From assembly GCF_963675965.1 (NCBI RefSeq), contig NZ_OY780935.1, positions 434,001 to 498,000 on the forward strand: a stretch of 64,000 nt of DNA, read 5' to 3'. Below are positions 17,777 through 28,115 of this stretch, in pieces. This DNA is from an uncultured Celeribacter sp. (GTDB lineage Bacteria; Pseudomonadota; Alphaproteobacteria; Rhodobacterales; Rhodobacteraceae). Position 1 is the stretch's first letter; every line of letters starts with the position of its first letter. Under the pieces are notes generated by a model that made no database searches, was not told the DNA's origin, and saw nothing but the letters and a program-made list of their open reading frames with translations. A program made the position numbers and the translations under genes.

Positions 17777-19204
17777 TTATGCAATCACGACTTGCAGATC
17801 GGTGTAGGCGTTCAGCCCTTCTTGTCCGAATTCCACGCCCACGCCGGAGAGTTTCGTCCCGCCAAAGGGCGCGTCCGGACGGATCATGCCGTGCTGGTTG
17901 ATCCAGACGGTGCCGCATTCCATCTTTGCGGCGACGGCCTTGGCGGCCTCCATGTCATTGCTCCAGACCGAGCCGCCGAGGCCCGTTTGCGAAGCATTGG
18001 CCTTGGCAATCGCCTCTTCCACGGTGCTGTAACGAATGATCGGCAGAGCCGGGCCGAATTGTTCCTCGTCCACCAGCGCATCGCCATTGTCGAGATCCGC
18101 GATCAGCGTCAGCGGAAAAAACAACCCCTCGCCCGGCGCACCACCGGTCAGCACGCGCCCCTTGGTCGCCGCATCGCCGACCAGACGGGACACTTTGTCG
18201 AACTGCATCTGGTTCGACACCGGCCCCATGACCGAACTGTCCTCCAGACCGTTGCCCATCGGGATGGTCTTCACATAGTCGGCAAAGGCAGTGCAGACGT
18301 CTTCGTAAATGTCTTCATGCACGTAAAGCCGTTTCAGCGCGGCACAGGTCTGCCCCATGTTGATGAAGGCGCTCCAGAACAGGCCTTCGGCAATGGCTTT
18401 GGGGTCAACATCGGGCAGCACGATGCCCGCGTCATTGCCGCCCAGCTCCAGCGTCAGACGTTTCATCGTCGGCGCGGCAGCAGCAGCCACCTTGGCCCCG
18501 GTCCCGATGGAACCGGTCAGCACGATTTTGCGAATATCTGGGTGCGCCGACATCAGCGCGCCAAGGTTTTCACCCTGATCATCGGAGGTCACGACATTGA
18601 CCACACCGGCGGGCAGCACTTCGTTCATCAGTTCGACGAAACGCAGCGTCGACAGCGGCGTATGGGGTGAGGGTTTCGACACCACGGTGTTGCCGGTCCG
18701 GATCGCGGGAAGGATGTGCCATGTCGCGATCAGCACCGGCCAGTTCCAGGGCGTGATAGAGCCAACGACACCAAGCGGCTTGCGGTGCTGTTCCACGCGC
18801 CCCTTTTCGTCATCCGCCAGGATTTCCACTGGGGTGGACAGGGTGGCAGTGTAATGGCTCCAGGCGCTGATGCCGCCGACCTCAAACCGCGATCCAATGC
18901 CGCCCAGCGGCTTGCCCTGTTCCAGAGTGATCAGCCGGGCGAGCTCTTCGGCGTGTTCCTCGATCTTGGCAGCGACAGCGTGACAGGCGGCAGCGCGCTC
19001 TTCATCCGGCGTTGCGGCCCAAGCGGGAAAGGCGGCTTTGGCGGCAGCGACGGCGGCCTCAAGATCGGCGGAGGTGCCCAGCGGGGCCTTGCCAACCAAT
19101 TCACCGGTAGCCGGGTTGGTGACGTCGAAAGTCTGTGCCGCGGCGACTTTTGCGCCGTTGATGATCATCCCGTAAGGGGCTGTAGCGGTTTCATCCGTGG
19201 ACAT
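17777..19204 (-). CDS. NAD(P)-dependent aldehyde dehydrogenase
   Basis: 475-residue ALDH superfamily enzyme. Cofactor and catalytic segments are intact: SITPWNWPVL, VLTGSIGTG, the general-base Glu in LELGGNDAG and the nucleophilic Cys in GQTCAALKRLYV, with the C-terminal GGTKLSGVGVE. It converts an aldehyde to the acid and is 24 bases upstream of the GMC oxidase, so the two form an alcohol-to-acid pair. With the iac operon immediately downstream, an aryl-acetaldehyde giving indole-3-acetate is an attractive but unproved substrate. Confidence 0.9.
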   Translation of the reverse strand: MSTDETATAPYGMIINGAKVAAAQTFDVTNPATGELVGKAPLGTSADLEAAVAAAKAAFPAWAATPDEERAAACHAVAAKIEEHAEELARLITLEQGKPLGGIGSRFEVGGISAWSHYTATLSTPVEILADDEKGRVEQHRKPLGVVGSITPWNWPVLIATWHILPAIRTGNTVVSKPSPHTPLSTLRFVELMNEVLPAGVVNVVTSDDQGENLGALMSAHPDIRKIVLTGSIGTGAKVAAAAAPTMKRLTLELGGNDAGIVLPDVDPKAIAEGLFWSAFINMGQTCAALKRLYVHEDIYEDVCTAFADYVKTIPMGNGLEDSSVMGPVSNQMQFDKVSRLVGDAATKGRVLTGGAPGEGLFFPLTLIADLDNGDALVDEEQFGPALPIIRYSTVEEAIAKANASQTGLGGSVWSNDMEAAKAVAAKMECGTVWINQHGMIRPDAPFGGTKLSGVGVEFGQEGLNAYTDLQVVIA

Positions 19205-19289
19205 ATGCGTTCTCCCAGTTGTCTTTTGACTGGCAGAATAGAAAGCCCACGCCCGGTGTTCTTGGGCGTATGCGTCGCCTCATTTGGCG

Positions 19290-20225
19290 TTAAGCGTCAT
19301 TCGCGCTCGGCGTGTCGCCGTCTGCTTCTGGCCGTCCGGTCGCCCCCGGCGCATGACCAAACCGCGCACGATAGGCCTGATAGAAATGCGACAGATCGCC
19401 GAAACCCTGATCGAAAGCGACATCGACAATCTTGCGCCCCGCACGTTGGCTCAGCACCCGACGGGCCTGTTCAAGCCGTGTGGCCAGAATGCGTTCACGC
19501 GGTGTTTCACCGAGTGACGCAAAGGCACGCTGCAATCGCCGCGGCGCCACATTCAGCAACTCCGCCAGCGCCCCGGGACCGAAATCGGGGTCTCGGTAAT
19601 GCAGGTTGATCAGCGTGAGCGCTTGCCCCAGCAGACCGTCACCAATCACCCGCGGCGTCGCGCCACCACGCGCGGCATCCTGCAGCCACGCCCCCAAGAG
19701 CGCAAAGAAGGCTTCGCCAATCTCGGGCGGGGCTTCCCCCTGTGCGCGTTGCAAGAGCGCGGTCATGGCCACGGCCAGACTGTCTTCGCGGCGGATCGAA
19801 TAGCCGCAATGGGTCAGCGCCCCGAAACGGCTCATCACCTCTGGCCGGGGCAGATGCACCGAAAGCTGCTCGACCGGGCCTTCGCGAAAATCGAAGGTCG
19901 AAGGGCGCGAGGCGTCGAACAGGAACATATCGCCCGGCCGCAAAACGGTGCTTTGGTCTTCCTGCACCATACGCGCACGACCCTTTTGCTGCAGGGTCAG
20001 AACGAAATGATCGGCGTCATCGCTGCGGATCGCGCGGCGGTCGCGCTGCACCGATTGCACCGCCAGCGCCACAGAGGCCAGTTCCAGACCGCCACAGCTG
20101 GCCAGCCCTGCACGCGCCGCAAAACCCGTCCGGGACGGTTCCACATGATAGGCCCCACAAATGGTCTGAATCCCGGCGCGAAATGCATCGACATGGGGAA
20201 AGTGCTGGGTCGCGATGTCACGCAT
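19290..20225 (-). CDS. AraC-family regulator, FeaR-like
   Basis: 311-residue activator with an N-terminal AraC-binding-like ligand domain (DDADHFVLTLQQKGRARMVQEDQSTVLRPGDMFLFDASRP, as in FeaR/NphR-type proteins) and a C-terminal double helix-turn-helix (LAELLNVAPRRLQRAFASLG and KIVDVAFDQGFGDLSHFYQAYRARFG). FeaR-type proteins respond to aromatic amines or aldehydes. It is the first gene before the ALDH-GMC pair on the same strand with an 85-base gap and most likely controls them. Confidence 0.86.
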   Translation of the reverse strand: MRDIATQHFPHVDAFRAGIQTICGAYHVEPSRTGFAARAGLASCGGLELASVALAVQSVQRDRRAIRSDDADHFVLTLQQKGRARMVQEDQSTVLRPGDMFLFDASRPSTFDFREGPVEQLSVHLPRPEVMSRFGALTHCGYSIRREDSLAVAMTALLQRAQGEAPPEIGEAFFALLGAWLQDAARGGATPRVIGDGLLGQALTLINLHYRDPDFGPGALAELLNVAPRRLQRAFASLGETPRERILATRLEQARRVLSQRAGRKIVDVAFDQGFGDLSHFYQAYRARFGHAPGATGRPEADGDTPSANDA

Positions 20226-20452
20226 AGCCGTCCTCGCATTTTATCTATTATTTTCGTCAATAAAGCGTCTGCCGACAGGCCATGCCAAGCCTTCGCCCTC
20301 CCTGACATAGGTGAATATTCACCTTTTGAGATCCGAATGATGAAACTTTCAACGCAATCTGTCAAAGGCGTGTGTTTTCTGCGCAGTCTCCGGACGCTTT
20401 GTGAAAGCTTCAGTAACGCGCGGACCATCCACCTTGCCCCGCGAAAACACAA

Positions 20453-20480
20453 AAAAACCGGACCCATAAGCCCGGTTTTT
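20453..20480 (-). terminator. Terminator of guaB
   Basis: AAAAACCGG (20453-20461) pairs with CCGGTTTTT (20472-20480) around a 10-base loop; T-runs flank both sides. It lies 27 bases beyond the guaB stop and can act in both directions. Confidence 0.85.
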
Positions 20481-20506
20481 AAAAGTCTTGAAAGATCAGC
20501 CGCCGA

Positions 20507-21994
<1,488 letters not shown>

Positions 21995-22077
21995 CTATTA
22001 CATGGATGGCCTCCCTTGGAAAGGGCATTTTGGGGTTTGATGGCGCTGGTCACGCAATATTTAGGGCCGCGCCCCGG

Positions 22078-22091
22078 CGGGACGCGTCCCG
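22078..22091. promoter_or_regulatory. 14-bp perfect palindrome upstream of guaB
   Basis: CGGGACGCGTCCCG lies in the 160-base gap between the SLAC1-family gene stop and the guaB start, both on the minus strand. It has no loop and no T-run, so an operator for guaB is more likely than a terminator; a weak terminator role for the gene upstream is the alternative. Confidence 0.35.
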
Positions 22092-22118
22092 TATTGAGTA
22101 TTTGGCAGCAAAAGAAAC

Positions 22119-23117
22119 TCAGACAGTCGCTGCATTTGTGGCTTTGGCGAGTTTGCCACGGCTCCAGAGTTGCATGATTTTCGCGGCGATATAGACGATG
22201 ATCAGGCTTGCGGCGACAAGCTCCAGCCCGCCGATGATGCGAAACGGCATTGGCGAGAGCGACGAGACCGCGAACATCAGGTTGGCAAAGGCCGCGAGCG
22301 GAAAGGTGAACGCGCCCCAAAGCGCGGAGAAATCCGATTTCGTCAGATACCGCACAGAGATCAGATAGACCACAAAGGCCGTCAGGCCGATCCAGCCAAA
22401 GGCCAGCGCCAGCCCTGTGTATCCCAAGAGCACCGCGACCGAGCCAAAGAGCGACACCGGCGCGATATGGATCGCCAGAAGCGGCCGCAAGGGCGGCGGC
22501 ACATCGGCCTTAACGAACTGCAGCGCGGATATGATCCAGATCGCCCCGGCAATCGGCAAAGTCGTGGCGAAAATGAATTGGGACAGGCCGATCCAGCCTA
22601 GCGGCACCGCCGACAGCGGCGCCAGAATGAAGCCGACAAAGGCCAGATGCCAGGCCGGGGTGACCCGCCGTTGCTCTACCGGTCCCAGTGCCAGCGAGCG
22701 GATGGTCAGCAGCGCCACAACGGCCAACGCGATCAGGGCCAGCACCAGAACCGTTTTCGCAGCGCCCGGCGCATAGGGCACAAGGGTGGCAGCAAAGAGA
22801 AACCCGCTGTCCGCGCCCGCCGACAGACCGGCCCGACCGGGCAGAATACGTAGGTCTTCGGCCATCACCGCCGGGCGCCGGGCCAGTTTTGCCAGATAGG
22901 CCACAAGTGCGAAGAGATAGAGCAGCGAGACCGCGCCCAAGAGCATCTCGCCCATCCACTCAGGCGCAGAGAGGACGTGGGCGGCGTGCCGCCAGGCCAG
23001 CCCCAGCCCGAACAGCCCCATGATCGGCGGAAAGATCGCCGGCGGCGTCGCCCGCCACAGCCCCTGCGGCGGTGCGTTGAAAGGTTTGGGCATGATACGG
23101 GGCGGAGTGTTCGACAT
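22119..23117 (-). CDS. SLAC1/TehA-family membrane transporter
   Basis: 332 residues with about ten hydrophobic helices, the number seen in the SLAC1 anion channel/TehA tellurite-resistance/Mae1 family. PPAIFPPIMGLFGLGLAWR at the start corresponds to the first pore helix, and SLSPMPFRIIGGLELVAA to the last ones. It probably conducts a small anion or dicarboxylate across the inner membrane. It is alone on its strand upstream of guaB; no partner gene is visible. Confidence 0.78.
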   Translation of the reverse strand: MSNTPPRIMPKPFNAPPQGLWRATPPAIFPPIMGLFGLGLAWRHAAHVLSAPEWMGEMLLGAVSLLYLFALVAYLAKLARRPAVMAEDLRILPGRAGLSAGADSGFLFAATLVPYAPGAAKTVLVLALIALAVVALLTIRSLALGPVEQRRVTPAWHLAFVGFILAPLSAVPLGWIGLSQFIFATTLPIAGAIWIISALQFVKADVPPPLRPLLAIHIAPVSLFGSVAVLLGYTGLALAFGWIGLTAFVVYLISVRYLTKSDFSALWGAFTFPLAAFANLMFAVSSLSPMPFRIIGGLELVAASLIIVYIAAKIMQLWSRGKLAKATNAATV

Positions 23118-23322
23118 CGGGCTGGCCTTTCGCGCTCATATTACAAAGCGTGAATACCACCCTCCCCGTTGGCGCGAAAGCCCACAGTCCACACCGCGCC
23201 GCCATGTCGCGCCATCATACCGTGCCACCATATCACGCCGCTGCGCAAAGGAACGCAGGCTGGCGGGTATGGGACAAATCCTCTAAGGCTGAGGAAACTC
23301 TCAAAGAGAAAGGCTTCGCCAC

Positions 23323-24063
23323 ATGGCGCAAACGACCAAACCACCCCTTCTCGCTGTGCTCATTGATGCAGACAATATTTCAGCGAAATATGCCGAAGCG
23401 ATATTTGAAGAAATCGCCTCTCTCGGCGAGGCCAGCATTCGCCGCATCTACGGCGATTTCGCCGGCAGCGCACCGCAGGGATGGTCCAAGGACAAACTCG
23501 CCTCCCTTGCCATTGTCCCGCATCAGCAATTCGCCAACACCACCGGCAAGAACGCCTCGGATATTGCCCTTGTGATCGACGCCATGGACATTCTGCATTC
23601 CGGGCGGTTCGACGGTTTTGTGCTGATTTCCTCCGACAGCGACTTCACACGGCTGGCAAGCCGCATTCGGGAACAGGGGCTGGATGTCTTCGGGATGGGC
23701 ATGCGCAAGACGCCTGCGGCCTTTGTGAAGGCCTGCAAACGGTTCATTTATGTGGAAAACCTGTTGCAGGAGCCAAAGAAGCCCCCGCGCAAACCCGCCC
23801 AGACACAGACTGCCGACCCCGATCCGGAAGAAACTCCGCTGGAAGACCCCACAAAGCTGGTCATTCGTGCAATGAATGCAATCAACGCGGATGACGAATG
23901 GGTTACTTTGGGGGAAATCGGCCAGCATATTACAACGGCGCAACCCGATTTCGACACGCGCAGCTATGGCAAACGCAAGCTCAGCGAACTGATCGCCAGC
24001 CTGAAACTTTTCGAGATCAAACGCGGCGAGGGCAATCAGCTGATGGTGCGTCGTCTCGACTGA
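23323..24063 (+). CDS. NYN-domain (PIN-like) protein with C-terminal LOTUS domain
   Basis: 246 residues. Residues about 8-150 are a NYN/DUF88 (LabA-like) PIN-fold nuclease domain with acidic metal-site residues in LIDADNIS, TGKNASDIALVIDAMD and LISSDSDFTRLASRIRE. A Pro-rich linker follows (KKPPRKPAQTQTAD), then a C-terminal LOTUS/OST-HTH domain (LVIRAMNAINADDEWVTLGEIGQHI ... YGKRKLSELIASLKLFEIK) that binds RNA. A cytosolic RNase is likely; the target is unknown. It has its own terminator. Confidence 0.85.
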   Translation: MAQTTKPPLLAVLIDADNISAKYAEAIFEEIASLGEASIRRIYGDFAGSAPQGWSKDKLASLAIVPHQQFANTTGKNASDIALVIDAMDILHSGRFDGFVLISSDSDFTRLASRIREQGLDVFGMGMRKTPAAFVKACKRFIYVENLLQEPKKPPRKPAQTQTADPDPEETPLEDPTKLVIRAMNAINADDEWVTLGEIGQHITTAQPDFDTRSYGKRKLSELIASLKLFEIKRGEGNQLMVRRLD

Positions 24064-24110
24064 CACGTTTAGACTAAACAACGGTCGCACCCCGGATCTC
24101 TCCACATAGA

Positions 24111-24135
24111 AAAGGCCGCCATAAGGCGGCCTTTT
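24111..24135. terminator. Bidirectional terminator
   Basis: AAAGGCCGCC (24111-24120), an ATAA loop and GGCGGCCTTTT (24125-24135). It sits between the convergent NYN gene and aglK and serves both. Confidence 0.9.
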
Positions 24136-24160
24136 CAAATCGCGGATGCGGGTCCCGCTC

Positions 24161-25252
24161 TTAGACTGTCGGACGCATCGACAGGCCATCTGCAAAAAGG
24201 TGCACCTTGTCGGGATCGGCGGTCAGCTTCACCGTCTGGCCGCGCAGCCCCGTGTGCACGCCGGTCAGCTTGGCAATCAGCGGTTCGTGACCACGTTCCG
24301 GCACGAAATAGAGCAGCGTCACCTCGCCAAGCGCCTCGACGATGTCGACCACGCCGTCGAGGATCGCCTCGCCATCAGTTCGTTCCATATCTTCGGGGCG
24401 CACACCAACGTTGACCTTACGGCCCATGTCCTCGGGTCCGGTTGGAATGTTCGAGGTGGCAATCCCTTCGCCGTCGAGCTTGACCTTGGTCACCTCGCCG
24501 GTCTGGATGATTTCGCCGGGCAAAAGGTTCATCGCGGGGGAGCCGATGAACTGCGCCACGAATTCATTGTCCGGACGTTCATAGAGATCGAGCGGCGCGC
24601 CGACCTGGGCAATGCCCTTGTTGGCAAGCACCACGATGCGATCCGCCAGCGTCATGGCCTCCACCTGGTCGTGGGTGACGTAGATCATCGTGCTGTCGGG
24701 CATGCTTTCCTTGAGCTGGGCAATCTCCAGCCGCGTGGCGACCCGCAGGGCGGCATCGAGGTTGGAAAGCGGTTCATCGAACAGATAGACCTTTGGATCG
24801 CGCACAATCGCACGACCGATGGCCACACGCTGACGTTGCCCGCCGGACAGCGCCTTGGGCAGACGATCCAGATAATCTTCGAGCTGAAGGATATGCGCGG
24901 CTTTCATCACCGCTTCCTGAATTTCCTCTTTCGACTTTTTCGCAAGCTTCAGAGAAAATGCCATATTGTCGTAAACCGTCATATGCGGATAAAGCGCATA
25001 GGACTGGAACACCATGGCGATCCCGCGTTGCGCCGGGGGCACATCGTTCATGCGCTCCCCGTCGATCTCAAAGGTCCCGCCCGAGATTTTTTCGAGCCCC
25101 GCGATCATGCGCAGCAAGGTGGATTTGCCGCAGCCCGAGGGGCCGACAAAGACAATCAGCTCGCCCGTCTTGATGTCGAGGTTGATGTCTTTCAGGACCT
25201 CAACCTTCCCGCCATAGACCTTTGAGACACCGTCCAGTTTCAGATCTGCCAT
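24161..25252 (-). CDS. aglK: Alpha-glucoside ABC transporter ATPase
   Basis: 363-residue MalK/UgpC-type ATPase: Walker A GPSGCGKST, Q-loop VFQSYALYP, signature LSGGQRQR, Walker B VYLFDEPL, H-loop VTHDQ, and a C-terminal OB-fold regulatory domain (VRPEDM). It energises the AglEFG importer. ATG at 25252 follows GGGGAGA and starts directly with MADLKLDGVSKVYGG, so the longer frame is rejected. Last gene of aglEFGAK, matching the Sinorhizobium order. Confidence 0.92.
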   Translation of the reverse strand: MADLKLDGVSKVYGGKVEVLKDINLDIKTGELIVFVGPSGCGKSTLLRMIAGLEKISGGTFEIDGERMNDVPPAQRGIAMVFQSYALYPHMTVYDNMAFSLKLAKKSKEEIQEAVMKAAHILQLEDYLDRLPKALSGGQRQRVAIGRAIVRDPKVYLFDEPLSNLDAALRVATRLEIAQLKESMPDSTMIYVTHDQVEAMTLADRIVVLANKGIAQVGAPLDLYERPDNEFVAQFIGSPAMNLLPGEIIQTGEVTKVKLDGEGIATSNIPTGPEDMGRKVNVGVRPEDMERTDGEAILDGVVDIVEALGEVTLLYFVPERGHEPLIAKLTGVHTGLRGQTVKLTADPDKVHLFADGLSMRPTV

Positions 25253-25272
25253 TCTTTTTCTCCCCTCGCCTC

Positions 25273-26943
25273 TCAGCCTTGGTCGCGCAACATGATACAG
25301 GGCTGCCACGGCCCAAGATGCAATTTACCGTCCTCCATCGGGGAGGCCGAATTCAGTTCACTGCCCACCGAATACCAGTCGCCTGTCGGCGCCGCCAAGG
25401 TCGCGGGGCTGTCGGACAGGTTGAAGGCCATGAACAGCTCTTCCTCATCATTCTTGCGCACAAAGCTCAGGCAGGTGTCCTCGACCTTGATGTCGCTCAT
25501 TTCACCGGTCTTGAGGGCGGAATGCGCGTGGCGGAAGGCGATGGCCCGGCGATAGTGATGGATCAGCGCGCCGGGATCCTGTTCAGACTGCGATACCGCC
25601 AGAGACAGGTGATCGGGGCTGACAGGCAGCCAGGTGCGCCCGGCATCCGAGAACCCGCCATGGTGCTTTTCTTGCTCCCAGACCATCGGCGTGCGGCAGC
25701 CGTCGCGGCCTTTGTAGTCCGGCCAGAAAGAGATCCCATAGGGGTCCTGCAGATCCTCAAACGCCAGTTCGGCTTCCGGCAGGCCCAGTTCTTCACCCTG
25801 ATAGATACAGGTCGAGCCGCGCAGGCACATCATCAGCGTGGTAAACGCGCGTGCACCCATCGGGTTGAGATGCCAGCGCGAAATATGGCGTTCCACATCA
25901 TGGTTGGAATAGGCCCAGCAAGCCCAGCCATCAGCGGCCACTTCGGCCACGTTTTCCATCACCGTCTTGATATACTCCGGCGACGGCGTGTCCCCCGACA
26001 ACAGATCGAAGGCGTAGCACATATGCATTAGATCATCCCCGGAGGTGTATTCCCCAAGGATCTCCAGATCGCGCTGGTCGTCGCCGACTTCGCCCACGGC
26101 AGCGGCATTATAGGGTTCCATCACAGCGCGCAGTTTGCGCAGGAAAATCAGGTTTTCCGGACGGGATTTGTCGTAGATGTGATTTTGCCAGGTGTAGGGG
26201 TTCACCGCCGGGGCGGTCTTAGCACGGCGCTCTTCGGGATCAAGCGCCGGGTTAGAACGCAGTTCCTTGTCGTGCGTATAGAAGTTGATGGTGTCGAGCC
26301 GGAACCCGTCCACGCCGCGTTCCAGCCAGAACCGTGCCACGTCCAGCAACGCGTCCTGAACCTGACGTTCGTGGAAGTTCAGGTCCGGTTGCGAGGTCAG
26401 GAAGTTGTGCAGATAATACTGCAGCCGCCCCGCGTCCCATTGCCAGGACGACCCGCCAAAGATCGACAGCCAGTTGTTGGGCGGCGTGCCATCGGGCTTG
26501 GCGTCCGCCCAGACATACCAGTTGGATTTGTCGTTGTCGCGCGAACTGCGGCTTTCCTGAAACCAGGGGTGCTGGTCCGAGGTGTGCGACAGCACGAGGT
26601 CGATCATGACCTTGACGCCATATTGGTGCGCCGCGTCGATCACCGCGTCGAAATCGGCCAGCGTGCCGAACATCGGATCGACATCGCAATAATCCGACAC
26701 ATCATAGCCGAAGTCTTTCATCGGCGAGGTGAAAAACGGCGAGATCCAGATCGCGTCCACACCAAGCGATGCGATATAGGGCAAGCGGTGCACGATGCCC
26801 AGAAGATCCCCGATGCCGTCACCGTTGCTGTCCTGATAGGAGCGCGGATAGATCTGATAGATCACCGCGCCGCGCCACCAGTCTTTTTCACGGGTGAAGG
26901 GTTGCATCGGGGAGGAAGAGATAACGTTCATGATTGCACTCAT
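25273..26943 (-). CDS. aglA: Alpha-glucosidase (GH13)
   Basis: 556-residue cytosolic GH13 enzyme hydrolysing imported sucrose, maltose, trehalose-like or related alpha-glucosides. Conserved regions: VDAIWISPFF, the nucleophile Asp in DGFRLDT, the acid/base Glu in AVGEVGD and the transition-state residues in YSNHDVERH. There is no signal peptide. It lies 3 bases after aglG and before aglK. Confidence 0.93.
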   Translation of the reverse strand: MSAIMNVISSSPMQPFTREKDWWRGAVIYQIYPRSYQDSNGDGIGDLLGIVHRLPYIASLGVDAIWISPFFTSPMKDFGYDVSDYCDVDPMFGTLADFDAVIDAAHQYGVKVMIDLVLSHTSDQHPWFQESRSSRDNDKSNWYVWADAKPDGTPPNNWLSIFGGSSWQWDAGRLQYYLHNFLTSQPDLNFHERQVQDALLDVARFWLERGVDGFRLDTINFYTHDKELRSNPALDPEERRAKTAPAVNPYTWQNHIYDKSRPENLIFLRKLRAVMEPYNAAAVGEVGDDQRDLEILGEYTSGDDLMHMCYAFDLLSGDTPSPEYIKTVMENVAEVAADGWACWAYSNHDVERHISRWHLNPMGARAFTTLMMCLRGSTCIYQGEELGLPEAELAFEDLQDPYGISFWPDYKGRDGCRTPMVWEQEKHHGGFSDAGRTWLPVSPDHLSLAVSQSEQDPGALIHHYRRAIAFRHAHSALKTGEMSDIKVEDTCLSFVRKNDEEELFMAFNLSDSPATLAAPTGDWYSVGSELNSASPMEDGKLHLGPWQPCIMLRDQG

Positions 26944-26946
26944 TGG

Positions 26947-28101
26947 TTATTTCACCGACCCGGCCAGAAGGCCGCGGACGAGGTATTTCTGCATGAAGAA
27001 GAAGACGGCCAGCGGTACCGAAATCGACACGAAGGCCGCTGTCGCCAGGATTTCCCAGTTGCCGCCGCGCGTCCCCAGAAGCTCGACGATCTGACGGGTC
27101 ATGACCGTGGTGTCGCCCGAACTGTCGATCAGGAACACCAGTGCGACCAGAAGGTCGTTCCAGGTCCACAGAAACTGGAAGATCGCGAAAGAGGCCAGCG
27201 CCGGGAAGGACAGCGGCAGGATGATCTTGACGAAAATCTGGAAATCCGTTGCCCCGTCCACACGGGCGTTTTCGATGATGTCCTTGGGCAGTCCGACCAT
27301 ATAGTTGCGCAAGAGGTAAATTGCCATGGGAAGACCGAACCCGGTGTGCGCTAGCCAGACCCCGAGATACCCTTTGCCGATCCCTACGGCCAAATGCAGC
27401 TTCAGCAGCGGAATCAGCGCCAATTGCAGCGGCACCACTAGCAGCGCGACAACAGCCGCAATCAGCAGCGAGCGTCCGGGGAAATCCATCCAGGCCAGCG
27501 CATAGGCAGCAAAGGCCGCGATCAAAATCGGGATGATCGTCGCCGGAATGGTCACGGTCAGCGTGTTGAAAAACGCCTTAGCCATGCTGTCGGTGCGGTT
27601 GCCCGAGAACAATACATGGCGATAGTTTTCAAGGGTAAAGGATGGCGGTGTTTCCGCGGTCAGGAACACACGTTCCCCGCGCGAGCCGGAAAACTCCACC
27701 GAATTGGTCAGGCGATAATCGCCGTTTGCCTGAACCGTCAACTGGCCGTCTTCGCCCATATTCGCCGTTTCCCCCGCAGCATAGGCAGCGATGTCACGAG
27801 ACGAGACACCCCAGGCGGAAATCGTACCCTGATCGGCGCCATCCTGTTCGAAAAGATTGCCTTCGATGACATAGAGCCCGTCGGTTTCGGTCTGGGTGTC
27901 GGGGGCGGCGGTCCGGATCATCATGTTCTGTTCCTGCGGGAACAGCGCCTTCCACCATCCTGAGGACGAAATCTGGTCCGCCGAACGGAAAGACGACACG
28001 AACAGCCCCAAAGTCGGCAGGATCCACAGGATCACCAGCAAGGCGACCGAAATATGCGTGAGCCAGACCAGTGCAGGCTTTTTACCGGCAATATTATCCA
28101 T
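26947..28101 (-). CDS. aglG: Alpha-glucoside ABC transporter permease AglG
   Basis: 384-residue MalG-type inner-membrane permease. After TM1 there is an extended soluble insert of about 110 residues (about 45-160) typical of AglG, then five TM helices. The EAA loop that contacts AglK is ENARVDGATDFQIFVKIILPL. It is 14 bases downstream of aglF. Confidence 0.92.
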   Translation of the reverse strand: MDNIAGKKPALVWLTHISVALLVILWILPTLGLFVSSFRSADQISSSGWWKALFPQEQNMMIRTAAPDTQTETDGLYVIEGNLFEQDGADQGTISAWGVSSRDIAAYAAGETANMGEDGQLTVQANGDYRLTNSVEFSGSRGERVFLTAETPPSFTLENYRHVLFSGNRTDSMAKAFFNTLTVTIPATIIPILIAAFAAYALAWMDFPGRSLLIAAVVALLVVPLQLALIPLLKLHLAVGIGKGYLGVWLAHTGFGLPMAIYLLRNYMVGLPKDIIENARVDGATDFQIFVKIILPLSFPALASFAIFQFLWTWNDLLVALVFLIDSSGDTTVMTRQIVELLGTRGGNWEILATAAFVSISVPLAVFFFMQKYLVRGLLAGSVK

Positions 28102-28115
28102 CTCTCAGTCCTCGC

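Noticed and set aside
22119..23117. Firm call as tellurite-resistance protein TehA
   Set aside because: Only the ten-helix SLAC1/TehA/Mae1 architecture is supported; the substrate cannot be told from this sequence.
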